From IMG/VR virus record IMGVR_UViG_3300034418_006921, positions 1 through 31,464 of that record: 31,464 bases of DNA; one strand, 5' to 3'. The notes below the pieces were generated by a model, which made no database searches, was not told the origin of the DNA, and saw only the letters and a program-made list of their open reading frames with translations. The stretch's first letter is position 1. Every line of letters begins with the position of its first letter. Shown one piece after another: positions 21,501-27,332 of this stretch. Position numbers and translations under genes: made by a program. This DNA is from a virus.

Positions 21501-23655
21501 AGCTTTTGAAAAAGGCAAAAGAAAATATTCGGCAAGTTTTCCAGAACCATCAGCATTAAATGCTCAGTTTAACGCAATACTTAGAAGAAAGAGTGGTATT
21601 GACGGCAGAACAGAAATATCTAGGACTAGAGCTCAAATTTTAGGTAAAGATAAAGGTAGATTTAAATTCTTTATTGCGCCTGGCGCTGACGACTTTAGAG
21701 GCTTAGTACATTATGCTTTTGCAGGGCAAGGTAAGCAGGGGGAAAAAGATATGGAGTTCTTTGAAAAGAACCTTATGGACCCGTACTTTAGAGGTATTGC
21801 TGCTATAGACGCTATGCGACAACTTATTAAGAGAGAATTTAAAGTTGTTACTACAGAGTTTAAAGATGAATACAAAATGCTTGAGGAACCTGTACCTGGT
21901 ACCCCATTTACTTATGACCACGCGCTTCGCGTATATATGTGGGGTCTTGCGGGTACAGAGGTTCCGGGATTAAGTGATAAAGACAGAAACGATTTAGAAA
22001 ATGCTATTTTGGACAATCCAGCGCTTGCTGATTTTGCTGAAGCGTTACTTATTGTTGGTCGTCGTGAAGCATGGCCTAAACCTTCTGAGTTTTGGCTTGG
22101 TGATTCTGTATTGTCCGATCTTAACAGTATGACTGAAAAAGTCGGTCGTAAAGATATACTTGCACAGTTTATTACAAACGTAGATGCAATATTTGATGAG
22201 GCTGCACTTAATAAAGTTGAGGCTATTAAAGGTAGAAAGCATCGTGAAGCTCTTGAAGATTCGATATACGCTATGAAAAACGGTAGTAACCGTCCTTCAG
22301 GTGCTAATATTCAAACTAACAAATGGATTAATTGGATTAACGGTTCTACAGGAGCAATCATGTTCTTTAACCGTCGTTCAGCGTTATTACAGATGTTATC
22401 ATTTACCAACTTTATAAATTGGTCAGATAACAATCCTATAAAAGCTGCAGCAGCATTTGCAAACCAAAAACAATACTGGAAAGACTTCGTGTTTATATTT
22501 AACTCTGACAAGTTAAAAGAGCGTCGTGGTGGTTTGAAACAAGACGTTAGTGAATCTGAAATTGCTCAGGTAGCAGGTAGGTCTAAAAATAGCCCACAAG
22601 CTATCCTTGCTTACATGCTTAAAATAGGGTTTACGCCTACACAAATCGCAGATAGTATGGCTATTGCCACAGGTGGCGCTACTTTCTACCGCAACCGTAT
22701 AAATACATATTTAAAGCAGGGAATGTCGCAAAAGAAAGCTGAAGAAAAAGCATTTGAAGATTTTTCTAAAGCGTCGGACGTTGCACAGCAGTCTTCTGAC
22801 CCAGCATTAGTATCACAACAGCAAAGATCAATTTTAGGACGCTTTATATTAGCTTTTGCTAATACCCCTATGCAATACACTCGTTTGATGAAAAAAGCCG
22901 GTCAGGACCTTATAAATGGTCGTGGGGATGCTAAAGAGCATATAAGCAAGATTCTTTATTATGGATTTATACAGAACTTTATATTCTCTGCTTTGCAAAG
23001 CGCAATGTTTGGTTTATTCTTTGATGATGAAGAAGATGACGAAATACGTAAGAAAAATGCCGATAAGAAATTATTAAAAACAGTTAATAGTATGGTAGAT
23101 ACTATTCTTCGTGGTTCAGGCGTTTATGGTGCAATTGTTTCTACAATTAAAAATACTATTCAACAATATTATACTCAAGAAGGGAGAGGATTTATGGCTG
23201 ACCATGCTTATACTCTGCTAGCTGCATTTAATGCTTCCCCTCCAATAGGTTCTAAGTTTAGAAAACTATATAATGCAATTCAAACTAAGCGATTTGAAGA
23301 AGATGCTATTGCTGCAAGAGGTTGGGCAATTACTGCTAATGGCAGAGTTAACCTAGGGCCTAATTGGGCAATTTTAGGTAGTTTAGTGTCTGGTGTGGCA
23401 AACGTTCCTTTAGATCGTGTGTATGATGAAATAAATTCTATATCTGAAGCACTTGATGCTCGTAATAAAGCATGGCAGCGTATAGCATTAGCACTTGGTT
23501 GGAAAACCTGGGACGTAGGCGTTAAAAACGAAGAGCATGATTTAATAGAAACGTTAGCTAAAGAAAAGCGTAAAAAAGAAGGTATTGAAAAGCGCAAAGA
23601 AACTCTTCGTAAAAAGAAAAAACAAAAAGAAATTAAAGACGCATCAGATTTTTAA
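15595..23655 (+). CDS. Giant polyvalent-type virion protein with HELLH metallopeptidase motif
   Basis: A 2686-residue protein, by far the largest gene. It begins with a short helical module (residues 1-35) and a Pro/Thr/Glu-rich linker (about 40-95). A Gly/Ala-rich hydrophobic stretch lies near 559-585. Residues 1006-1010 read HELLH, a zinc-metallopeptidase signature preceded by a typical GQIYINLEVASKN strand; E1101 in DEYITAFSDAL is a plausible third ligand. Regions around 1429 (STTWLSQAMPFAVQK) and 2255-2500 (including NWSDNNPIKAAAAFANQ) recall large polyvalent-associated domains of marine phage ejection proteins. A hydrophobic segment at 2453-2476 is followed by an acidic DDEEDDE cluster, and the C-terminus is Lys-rich. 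Such proteins are packaged and injected with the DNA, where they protect or process the genome. Peptidase activity is inferred from the motif only. Confidence 0.8.
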   Translation: MHYIVDNKKITLKEAEALANEFGTTVEELALSGGWKQAEEGKTTVPEETTPPTEPVKTTAAGDSSLADTSLESQEIPEFDPKSLKPPKKAPEGDPYMGFYADGTAAFDDGIDINKTKIEEEPNPRLDRIAQNIAEYAKKNSGEMPFSIDEKYGTRGQFGEFESATSDPYMGQTQINLTSGKSIIVPADHTYTVLSADPNNIQEKTNDDIYGVKSWGGTPTTTEEDVNFEIEEAKLNLPSKSQYIEYNEEGTYDFIAKYYDASQLEAIGINLVDFQGWLNKNGLAEDFEQDVKDGLYNDGLFAHDYSDTENASVALEELKQKTLRGFLDTYIDSDIEHTSKKSFIDFYNSNKEKFNESVGFDGAYKLYTKISNRPGENYILNAVKESYKLNEFDAYRKAAFPAAVNGDLRIERKIAEDYAEKLNRNEFEKFIDPFKQGVVDAFIGFEGAGLESIRYIQDRVMDTIGDFTGLTTNVSTRRDRLLWDKYQQERVNNQLGYISTDKGDVVYYKDRKFIVQDDGQIFDTEAGLNVTSILDSKQLKEINDLALQSTERDYDISIRGGMGAAGAVIGNIGWQILLTRATGQLRMAASEKYIASINNFKNVKSLRKYMAATNKAGNRRGMNWKGISADTYGQFGIKLPFNAAMVDATVFQTFYGASIGYENTYSAARKAGLTDKEAEALAIDASQQMAVLYAATGPINPRIKALNKLDDFLTKSNATNRAVADFIRSDKKLEAFRSSLTASVGKGAKFIKDFSGEGAKEVVQENIQQAGETLFVNKNINRLAKKEILDAEYSLKDFMETTALSFITAGAIGSVNIRNIGYKGNEEKRFENLYLMSQDIKSSNALLNTMVEAGRITKEDAKTLISQAKAVANQEVNIPKWMRNQGVDAVEVAVLLEERAQAEKAKKGSNPVTHGPLDAKIEEIDGKIENLIKDAAAKQTEKEASIVQQILGVDKVKVFNTIEEMIEAGIDSKIAENVDGFVEVDGQIYINLEVASKNLAISVGSHELLHRVLYAELKSNPNKEAIINQLRDAIIAGGNIEIEKRIRAAVNFRNNELKKLQDQYKKGEITKKQFNKLKNNIAGYDIVFNEDGTVSGKDIDEYITAFSDALAKEEISMSEPLLLEIGRWISTQIKAALGIDKQFETGEDVLKFVKDYQKSIKRGKLSGAAKLKLKASEKVLSEQTDSGQPGKRSFSVSTKKELFNVIKDVQPKNAKTKSEFQSDPGFTDLYMLMQPGQPVHNFIVSKFPGQTEKVRGLIESLEERLINFDPEKKRKGSNEVIGAEGFVEFLMANINFAALDINKKLATEAAREKQTTSTDNEGAKQIAEDTTTDSNQVSEKPEYKSLLRRKVVSEDVVKDIEQKVLRIVTLVKSRIDAKISNNVTVTPLIREIKKEAGKMVDIDLKKAMGGKKDGELRKFLLRNKAAILENMSTTWLSQAMPFAVQKRVEGVWTSDWKGKKIDREAMSTDLAGRTSGADMVRRVPKIVGAISDAEFLAAVVDSKGAPLRGKKESLAKAIAEEITFDIIKKSFDENGPIAQAIIENQKRSGVENAESMGPEFKRQAERGNVKFSFSAVDEQRTALIEYFSYDRNTDIGRFGRQLVSDQNIDALLNEYGLKDRYDLSDPKQFEQYLNDIETILVPLMPKWFWLTPGTKYSPLLSNKRSLGKTSKKLTDAEFSALQQQVIDKIQSIPESKFGPPIKGVDISRPKFQRFTKKGNLGKKQIFLTAKNIFLRENAAKGATVEGDVLAYNLYVEAIHEAMWERAAEAIKKDINSARVVGTFMSLSVNDVNHPHRLARIGAWSKDFERKDITIEHAVPSMIVATTLLNKALAVHPSKKKNKKKKLLAGARVNFNTFYKAVAENYVVVALNKADDKKSSKFFRSTLPKGWNILEGNWYDRYFNSVVSKEDGGIDPKSLILPSGRSIAEVTGISKNGSYRGNKLTEFMKKNNLDLSSSKSAQAKQAVMSEAFEKGKRKYSASFPEPSALNAQFNAILRRKSGIDGRTEISRTRAQILGKDKGRFKFFIAPGADDFRGLVHYAFAGQGKQGEKDMEFFEKNLMDPYFRGIAAIDAMRQLIKREFKVVTTEFKDEYKMLEEPVPGTPFTYDHALRVYMWGLAGTEVPGLSDKDRNDLENAILDNPALADFAEALLIVGRREAWPKPSEFWLGDSVLSDLNSMTEKVGRKDILAQFITNVDAIFDEAALNKVEAIKGRKHREALEDSIYAMKNGSNRPSGANIQTNKWINWINGSTGAIMFFNRRSALLQMLSFTNFINWSDNNPIKAAAAFANQKQYWKDFVFIFNSDKLKERRGGLKQDVSESEIAQVAGRSKNSPQAILAYMLKIGFTPTQIADSMAIATGGATFYRNRINTYLKQGMSQKKAEEKAFEDFSKASDVAQQSSDPALVSQQQRSILGRFILAFANTPMQYTRLMKKAGQDLINGRGDAKEHISKILYYGFIQNFIFSALQSAMFGLFFDDEEDDEIRKKNADKKLLKTVNSMVDTILRGSGVYGAIVSTIKNTIQQYYTQEGRGFMADHAYTLLAAFNASPPIGSKFRKLYNAIQTKRFEEDAIAARGWAITANGRVNLGPNWAILGSLVSGVANVPLDRVYDEINSISEALDARNKAWQRIALALGWKTWDVGVKNEEHDLIETLAKEKRKKEGIEKRKETLRKKKKQKEIKDASDF

Positions 23656-23666
23656 AATAAAATAAA

Positions 23667-24140
23667 ATGAAATTAGAAGTATTACGATTTAGCAGCCAAG
23701 AAGACTCAACCAATGGAATATTATTTGACATTACAGACGACAAGCGAGAGTTCTTATGTTACACGCTTGAAGACGAACACAGGGACAATAAAAAATATGG
23801 TGAAACCAGAGTCCCTGCAGGAACATATAACATTACTCTCCGGACGGTGGGAGGATTTCATGGTAGATATTTAAAGAAGTATGGGGAGATGCACAAAGGA
23901 ATGCTTTGGGTACGTGATGTACCTAACTTTGAGTATATCCTTATTCACACTGGTAATACTGATGAACACACTGCTGGGTGTTTACTTCTTGGTGATACTC
24001 AACAAACAAATTTTGACTGGAGTGATGGATTCGTTGGTCGCTCTACTATTGCGTATAAAAGGGTATATCCGAAGATTGCTGCAGCGTTAGTGGCAGGTGA
24101 AGATGTAACTATTACATATACAGATTTTGACACAATATAA
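23667..24140 (+). CDS. DUF5675-like protein, candidate cell-wall enzyme
   Basis: A 157-residue protein that I recognise as DUF5675-like from CYTLEDEHRD (31-40), the RVPAGTYNI stretch (48-56) and the signature HTGNTDEHTAGCLLLG (94-109). The conserved H94 and C105 in an HxGN...GC arrangement resemble the active site of L,D-transpeptidase (YkuD) domains, which act on peptidoglycan cross-links. The enzymatic role is an inference, because the family is formally uncharacterised. No signal peptide is seen, so export would need a holin or another route. It sits after the last virion gene and 11 bases before a one-helix membrane protein, the usual arrangement of endolysin and holin. The 69-codon frame nested inside it is a shadow. 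Confidence 0.75.
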   Translation: MKLEVLRFSSQEDSTNGILFDITDDKREFLCYTLEDEHRDNKKYGETRVPAGTYNITLRTVGGFHGRYLKKYGEMHKGMLWVRDVPNFEYILIHTGNTDEHTAGCLLLGDTQQTNFDWSDGFVGRSTIAYKRVYPKIAAALVAGEDVTITYTDFDTI

Positions 24141-24151
24141 CTACATTTAAA

Positions 24152-24310
24152 ATGAACGAGCAAGATTTTAGATTAATGCTGTTAAACGTAACGGCTATGG
24201 GAATAAGCATGGCACAGGTAGAAACAATACTTAAAATATCTTTATTGCTCGTGTCTATCGGGTACACTGCGCAAAGGTGGTGGATATTGTATAAAAATAA
24301 AGGAAAATGA
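24152..24310 (+). CDS. 52-aa single-helix membrane protein, holin candidate
   Basis: A short gene reading from ATG at 24152 to TGA at 24308-24310, giving 52 residues. The start MNEQDFRLMLLNV is followed by one strongly hydrophobic helix around KISLLLVSIGYTAQRWWILY (28-47) and a short basic end, KNKGK. Tiny one-helix proteins with this VETILKI...LVSIGYT pattern are frequent next to lysis genes in marine phages, as I remember, and this topology fits a small holin or an antiholin. The stop overlaps the histidine kinase start as ATGA, linking its translation to the kinase. The gene fills exactly the space between the DUF5675-like gene and the kinase, with an A/T leader and no Shine-Dalgarno. Confidence 0.72.
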   Translation: MNEQDFRLMLLNVTAMGISMAQVETILKISLLLVSIGYTAQRWWILYKNKGK

Positions 24311-25539
24311 AGCTTTCAATAGCAGCCCAAATATCGCTCGCAATTGCAATAGCTATTATGGTGGCTTTCTTTAGTTACCAAACGGCTCTTGTAATTGGGT
24401 ATGCAGATTTAACAAATAAATCACCAATATACGGCTGGGTTGCTGTTGTTTCTTTTATGCCATTTTTCTTTTACGCTATTGTTGAGCTTATAAGAAAAGC
24501 TAGGTATAAGTTTCAAACTATAGATGATACATTGTCGGCTATTAACAGTTCAAACGCGTTAGTTGAATTTGAACCTGACGGTACTATATTATCATGTAAC
24601 GACATATTTTGTAAAGTAACAGGATATTCTGAAAAAGAACTTATAGGTAAGCACCATGAAATGTTTATGCCTAATGACACTAACTGGGAAAAGTACAGGG
24701 AGTTTTGGTGGCAATTAAAAAAAGGTAAAATAAAATCAGGTGAGTTTAAAAGAAAAAACAAATCTGGTAATGCAATATGGATATACGGTAATTACAACCC
24801 TATTAAAAACCCTTACGGTGAAGTATATCGTGTTTTAAAGATTGCATCAGATATTACTGATAAAAAGAAAATTGAAGCTGAGGTATCAAAGAAAAACGGC
24901 TATTTAGAGCATGCTGCAAAGATTCTAAGACACGATATGCATTCTGGTATAAATACATATATACCAAGAGGATTAAGCTCTTTAAAACGCAGATTATCAA
25001 AAGAGGAAATAGATAGATTAAAAATTACAGCACCTCTTAAAATGATACAAGAAGGTTTATTACATACACAAAAGGTATATAAAGGGGTAAAAGAATTTAC
25101 AAACTTAGTAAAAGAAAATACAGATTTAGAAACCGCAATGCTAGATATAAAAGAAGCACTGAAGAATTATTTGTCTTCAACTTCTTATGGTAAGCAGGTA
25201 AAAATAGATGATTTAGTTGAATCGAATATAAATGAAGCTTTGTTTTGTACGGCTATAGATAACCTAATTAGAAACGGTTTAAAGTATAATGACAGCGCAA
25301 CAAAGCATGTTCATGTTTACATGGAAGACGATAATATCCTTATAGTAGAGGACAACGGAGTGGGTATGAGTCAGGAAGATTTTGAAAAGCTTTCTGAACC
25401 CTACGCTAGAGGAAATAAAGACGAAACAGGTTCTGGATTAGGTTTAAATATATGCAATGCTATAATTGAAGAACACGGCTTTACTATTACATCGGAAAAA
25501 ATAGAAACAGGAACAAAAATTAGAATAAATTTAAAATGA
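24307..25539 (+). CDS. Membrane-anchored PAS-domain sensor histidine kinase, phage-encoded
   Basis: A 410-residue sensor kinase. Two hydrophobic helices (about 7-32 and 41-63) with a very short connecting loop anchor it in the inner membrane. A PAS/PAC domain follows (about 73-195, with FEPDGTILSCNDIFCKVTGYS). The dimerisation and phosphotransfer region has LRHDMHSGIN with H209 as probable phospho-acceptor; the usual Pro of the H-box is absent. The ATPase domain is intact: N-box DNLIRNGLKYN (D318, N319, N323), G1 DNGVGM (D349, G351, G353) and G2 GSGLGL (375-380). It would autophosphorylate and pass the phosphate to the receiver encoded next, whose start overlaps its stop by 4 bases. The PAS ligand is unknown. 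The 5' end overlaps a holin-like gene, so it belongs to the phage late operon rather than to host DNA. Confidence 0.93.
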   Translation: MKLSIAAQISLAIAIAIMVAFFSYQTALVIGYADLTNKSPIYGWVAVVSFMPFFFYAIVELIRKARYKFQTIDDTLSAINSSNALVEFEPDGTILSCNDIFCKVTGYSEKELIGKHHEMFMPNDTNWEKYREFWWQLKKGKIKSGEFKRKNKSGNAIWIYGNYNPIKNPYGEVYRVLKIASDITDKKKIEAEVSKKNGYLEHAAKILRHDMHSGINTYIPRGLSSLKRRLSKEEIDRLKITAPLKMIQEGLLHTQKVYKGVKEFTNLVKENTDLETAMLDIKEALKNYLSSTSYGKQVKIDDLVESNINEALFCTAIDNLIRNGLKYNDSATKHVHVYMEDDNILIVEDNGVGMSQEDFEKLSEPYARGNKDETGSGLGLNICNAIIEEHGFTITSEKIETGTKIRINLK

Positions 25540-25973
25540 TCGATTCAATATTATTAGTAGACGACGAGGATCTATTCCACTTAGTATTTGAAGATGCTTG
25601 CAGTCTTCTTGACATGACATTATCACTACAAGCGCTAAATTCTTCAGACGAAGCTGACCGCTTATTTAAAAAATGGTTTGTAGAAGGACCAATAAATGAG
25701 CGTCCAGAGTGTGTGTTTGTAGACCTTAATATTATAGGCTCTAGCTTTGACGGCATAGAGCTGATTAGAAAAATAAATACGGATTACGGCAATGGCGTAG
25801 TTATAGGAATTATATCATCTTCTGATGATAACCAAGAGATTGATAAAGCGAAAGCTGTAGGCGCACAGTTTTGGATTATTAAGTCTGATGAAATAGAACC
25901 AAGATTAGAAGAATTCTTAAAAGACTACGACAGCTATACTGCTAGAACAGCGCCGTTCAAAGTGTATAAATAA
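25536..25973 (+). CDS. Single-domain response regulator (receiver), partner of the phage kinase
   Basis: A 145-residue protein that is only a receiver domain. The acidic pocket is DDED (D9, D10), the phospho-acceptor is D63 in VFVDLNI, the Ser switch position is S94 or S95 in GIISSSDD, and the conserved Lys is K116 in WIIKSDE. All residues needed for phosphorylation are therefore present. There is no DNA-binding or enzymatic output domain; after the receiver there is only a short tail ending in APFKVYK. Such proteins act by binding partners, like CheY or Spo0F. It is coupled to the kinase by an ATGA overlap and to the next gene by TAATG, so its target may be the membrane proteins downstream or a host protein. 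Confidence 0.92.
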   Translation: MIDSILLVDDEDLFHLVFEDACSLLDMTLSLQALNSSDEADRLFKKWFVEGPINERPECVFVDLNIIGSSFDGIELIRKINTDYGNGVVIGIISSSDDNQEIDKAKAVGAQFWIIKSDEIEPRLEEFLKDYDSYTARTAPFKVYK

Positions 25974-26524
25974 TGGAAATATCTCAGCAGACTAGGGACT
26001 TACTTTTAAAGCTATCAAAAGAGAAGAAAGTATATTTAGAAGGTAATCTTCTAAAAGTACTTAAAGCTAAAAAAGAAGATACCGAGTTTGCAGAGTATTT
26101 AAGTTTTTGTAAAGAAAGAGATAAAGAAGCTCGTAAGAAAAGATTAGAGGTTACTAAGCAGGTGCAAAGCCAAAACAAAGAGCTTGAAGCTGCTGCAAAA
26201 GAAAACGAAAGCTTACTTATTGATTTACAAAATGCTGTAAAAGAAGCTGAACAACTTCGTGATGAAGCGGTTGAAGATCTTGATTTATTACAGAAACGCA
26301 CTCAGTTTGAGCTTATTGGTTTAATTGTTAAGGTTGCGCTTGTAATTATAATCGGTGTAGGCGTAACAACTACATTAATGTATACAATAGCGTTATTAGC
26401 TAATAAAGACACTACAATACTTGGTAATGCTTGGAGTAATCTGTTCGGTATATTATTAACAAACAGTTTCAGTATTATAGGAACTATAATGGGTGTAAAG
26501 TATGCAACAGAAAAATCAGAATAA
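25973..26524 (+). CDS. Coiled-coil membrane protein with two C-terminal helices
   Basis: A 183-residue protein of unknown function. Residues 48-108 are a long charged helix with heptad-like spacing, probably a coiled-coil. Two hydrophobic helices follow at about 113-142 and 156-175, with a short loop between them. Topology would put the long coiled-coil and the short C-terminus on the same side, probably the cytoplasm. It starts in the stop codon of the response regulator (TAATG) and its end overlaps the next gene by 23 bases. I recall related proteins in marine phages, where they are unnamed. A holin-like or signalling-output role is possible from context; the size is large for a holin. Confidence 0.7.
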   Translation: MEISQQTRDLLLKLSKEKKVYLEGNLLKVLKAKKEDTEFAEYLSFCKERDKEARKKRLEVTKQVQSQNKELEAAAKENESLLIDLQNAVKEAEQLRDEAVEDLDLLQKRTQFELIGLIVKVALVIIIGVGVTTTLMYTIALLANKDTTILGNAWSNLFGILLTNSFSIIGTIMGVKYATEKSE

Positions 26525-26822
26525 TTATGCAGATAGTATTAGAGCTTGGGCAAGTGCTTATAAAGACAGTGTAGTTGTAGATTATGACGCAACTCAAATG
26601 CGTTATATATATGTGCATAAAGACCATAAAGATAGCTGGAAAGGTGGTGTTGAAGACAAACAAGGCTTAGCTGCTACTGAATGGCAGTATTGGATGGTAC
26701 CTACATTTTTCGCTATAATGTTTGCGTTAATAATATTCGCTTTTATACTTTATAGAGATAATGACCGTGCATTAAAGCAAAAAAGAACCGATAAAATAAT
26801 GAGTTTTATAAAAAACAAATAG
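26502..26822 (+). CDS. Small single-helix membrane protein
   Basis: A 106-residue protein with a polar, Tyr/Asp/Lys-rich N-terminal part (1-60), one hydrophobic helix (about 63-84, with MVPTFFAIMFALIIFAF) and a basic tail ending in KIMSFIKNK. The positive tail suggests that the C-terminus stays in the cytoplasm and that the N-terminal 60 residues face the periplasm. It lacks a lipobox. It overlaps the preceding coiled-coil membrane gene by 23 bases in another frame, and the next gene begins 1 base after its stop. Membership in the same cluster suggests a membrane complex with that protein. An unusual spanin component is an alternative, but typical inner-membrane spanins have the helix at the N-terminus. 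Confidence 0.65.
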   Translation: MQQKNQNNYADSIRAWASAYKDSVVVDYDATQMRYIYVHKDHKDSWKGGVEDKQGLAATEWQYWMVPTFFAIMFALIIFAFILYRDNDRALKQKRTDKIMSFIKNK

Positions 26823-26823
26823 T

Positions 26824-27051
26824 ATGTATACGCAACAACCAAAATCTCCGATGCTTAAAGCGCTAGTGGGTAAACAAAAAAACTTACCACAGCATTTACA
26901 AGCAAAAATATTAGCTGCGCCAGAATCACCAGCTAAACTTAAAGATGCCTGCTACCATAAAGTAAAAGCGCAGTACGACGTATTCCCTTCAGCATATGCA
27001 TCTGGTGCTATTGCTAAATGCCGTAAAAACAAAGGCAAAAAGAAAAAGTAA
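26824..27051 (+). CDS. Small basic protein, MYTQ start, PSAYASG motif
   Basis: A 75-residue, strongly basic protein. After MYTQQPKSP it has a helical part and then a compact motif with ACYHKVKAQYDVFPSAYASG (42-61) and a second Cys at 66, ending in a run of Lys. I remember the CYxKVK...PSAYASGA...KCRK signature from small proteins of marine phages and some large eukaryotic viruses; its role is not known to me. The charge suggests DNA binding or a packaged protein. Its first 11 bases are identical to those of the next gene, and the two are joined by TAATG. Confidence 0.7.
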   Translation: MYTQQPKSPMLKALVGKQKNLPQHLQAKILAAPESPAKLKDACYHKVKAQYDVFPSAYASGAIAKCRKNKGKKKK

Positions 27052-27332
27052 TGTATACGCAGTCAAACTCACCGTTTAAAAAAGTACGCAAGACTAAAGA
27101 AGGTGCTGCACTAAAGCGTTGGTTTAAAGAAAAATGGACCGACGAAAAGGGTAACCCTTGTGGTAGTGAAAAAAATAAGAATATTAAAAAGTGCCGCCCT
27201 AGTAAAAGAATAAACAGTAAAACTGTTAAGACTTGGGGTGAAATGAGTTCTGCTGAAAAGAAAAAAGCAGTAGCTGAAAAGAAAAGAGTTGGTATGGGTA
27301 AACGTGCCTCTAATATAAAAAGAAAGAAATAA
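27051..27332 (+). CDS. Small basic protein, MYTQ start, CRPSKR motif (possibly DUF5872-like)
   Basis: A 93-residue, Lys/Arg-rich protein. It has LKRWFKEKWTDEKGNPCG (21-38), a second Cys within KKCRPSKRINSKTVKTWGE (46-64) and a basic C-terminus. The WFxEKW, CG, CRPSKR and TWGE pieces match a small family that I remember from phages and giant viruses, possibly DUF5872, although I am not certain of the number. The two Cys could bind metal together with other residues, but no full zinc site is evident. The N-terminus MYTQSNSPFKK resembles that of the gene before it. TAATG overlaps on both sides tie it to the preceding gene and to the tail-fibre gene. A DNA-condensing or virion-packaged role is a guess. 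Confidence 0.72.
   Translation: MYTQSNSPFKKVRKTKEGAALKRWFKEKWTDEKGNPCGSEKNKNIKKCRPSKRINSKTVKTWGEMSSAEKKKAVAEKKRVGMGKRASNIKRKK

Noticed and set aside
23881-24090. A 69-codon + strand frame inside the DUF5675-like gene
   Set aside because: The host frame has a full family signature over the same bases, and the alternative translation is a low-quality hydrophobic sequence.
24307-25973. The two-component genes as host DNA joined by misassembly
   Set aside because: Both ends overlap phage genes by coding bases, and base composition matches the surroundings, so a chimeric junction would have to restore overlapping frames by chance.
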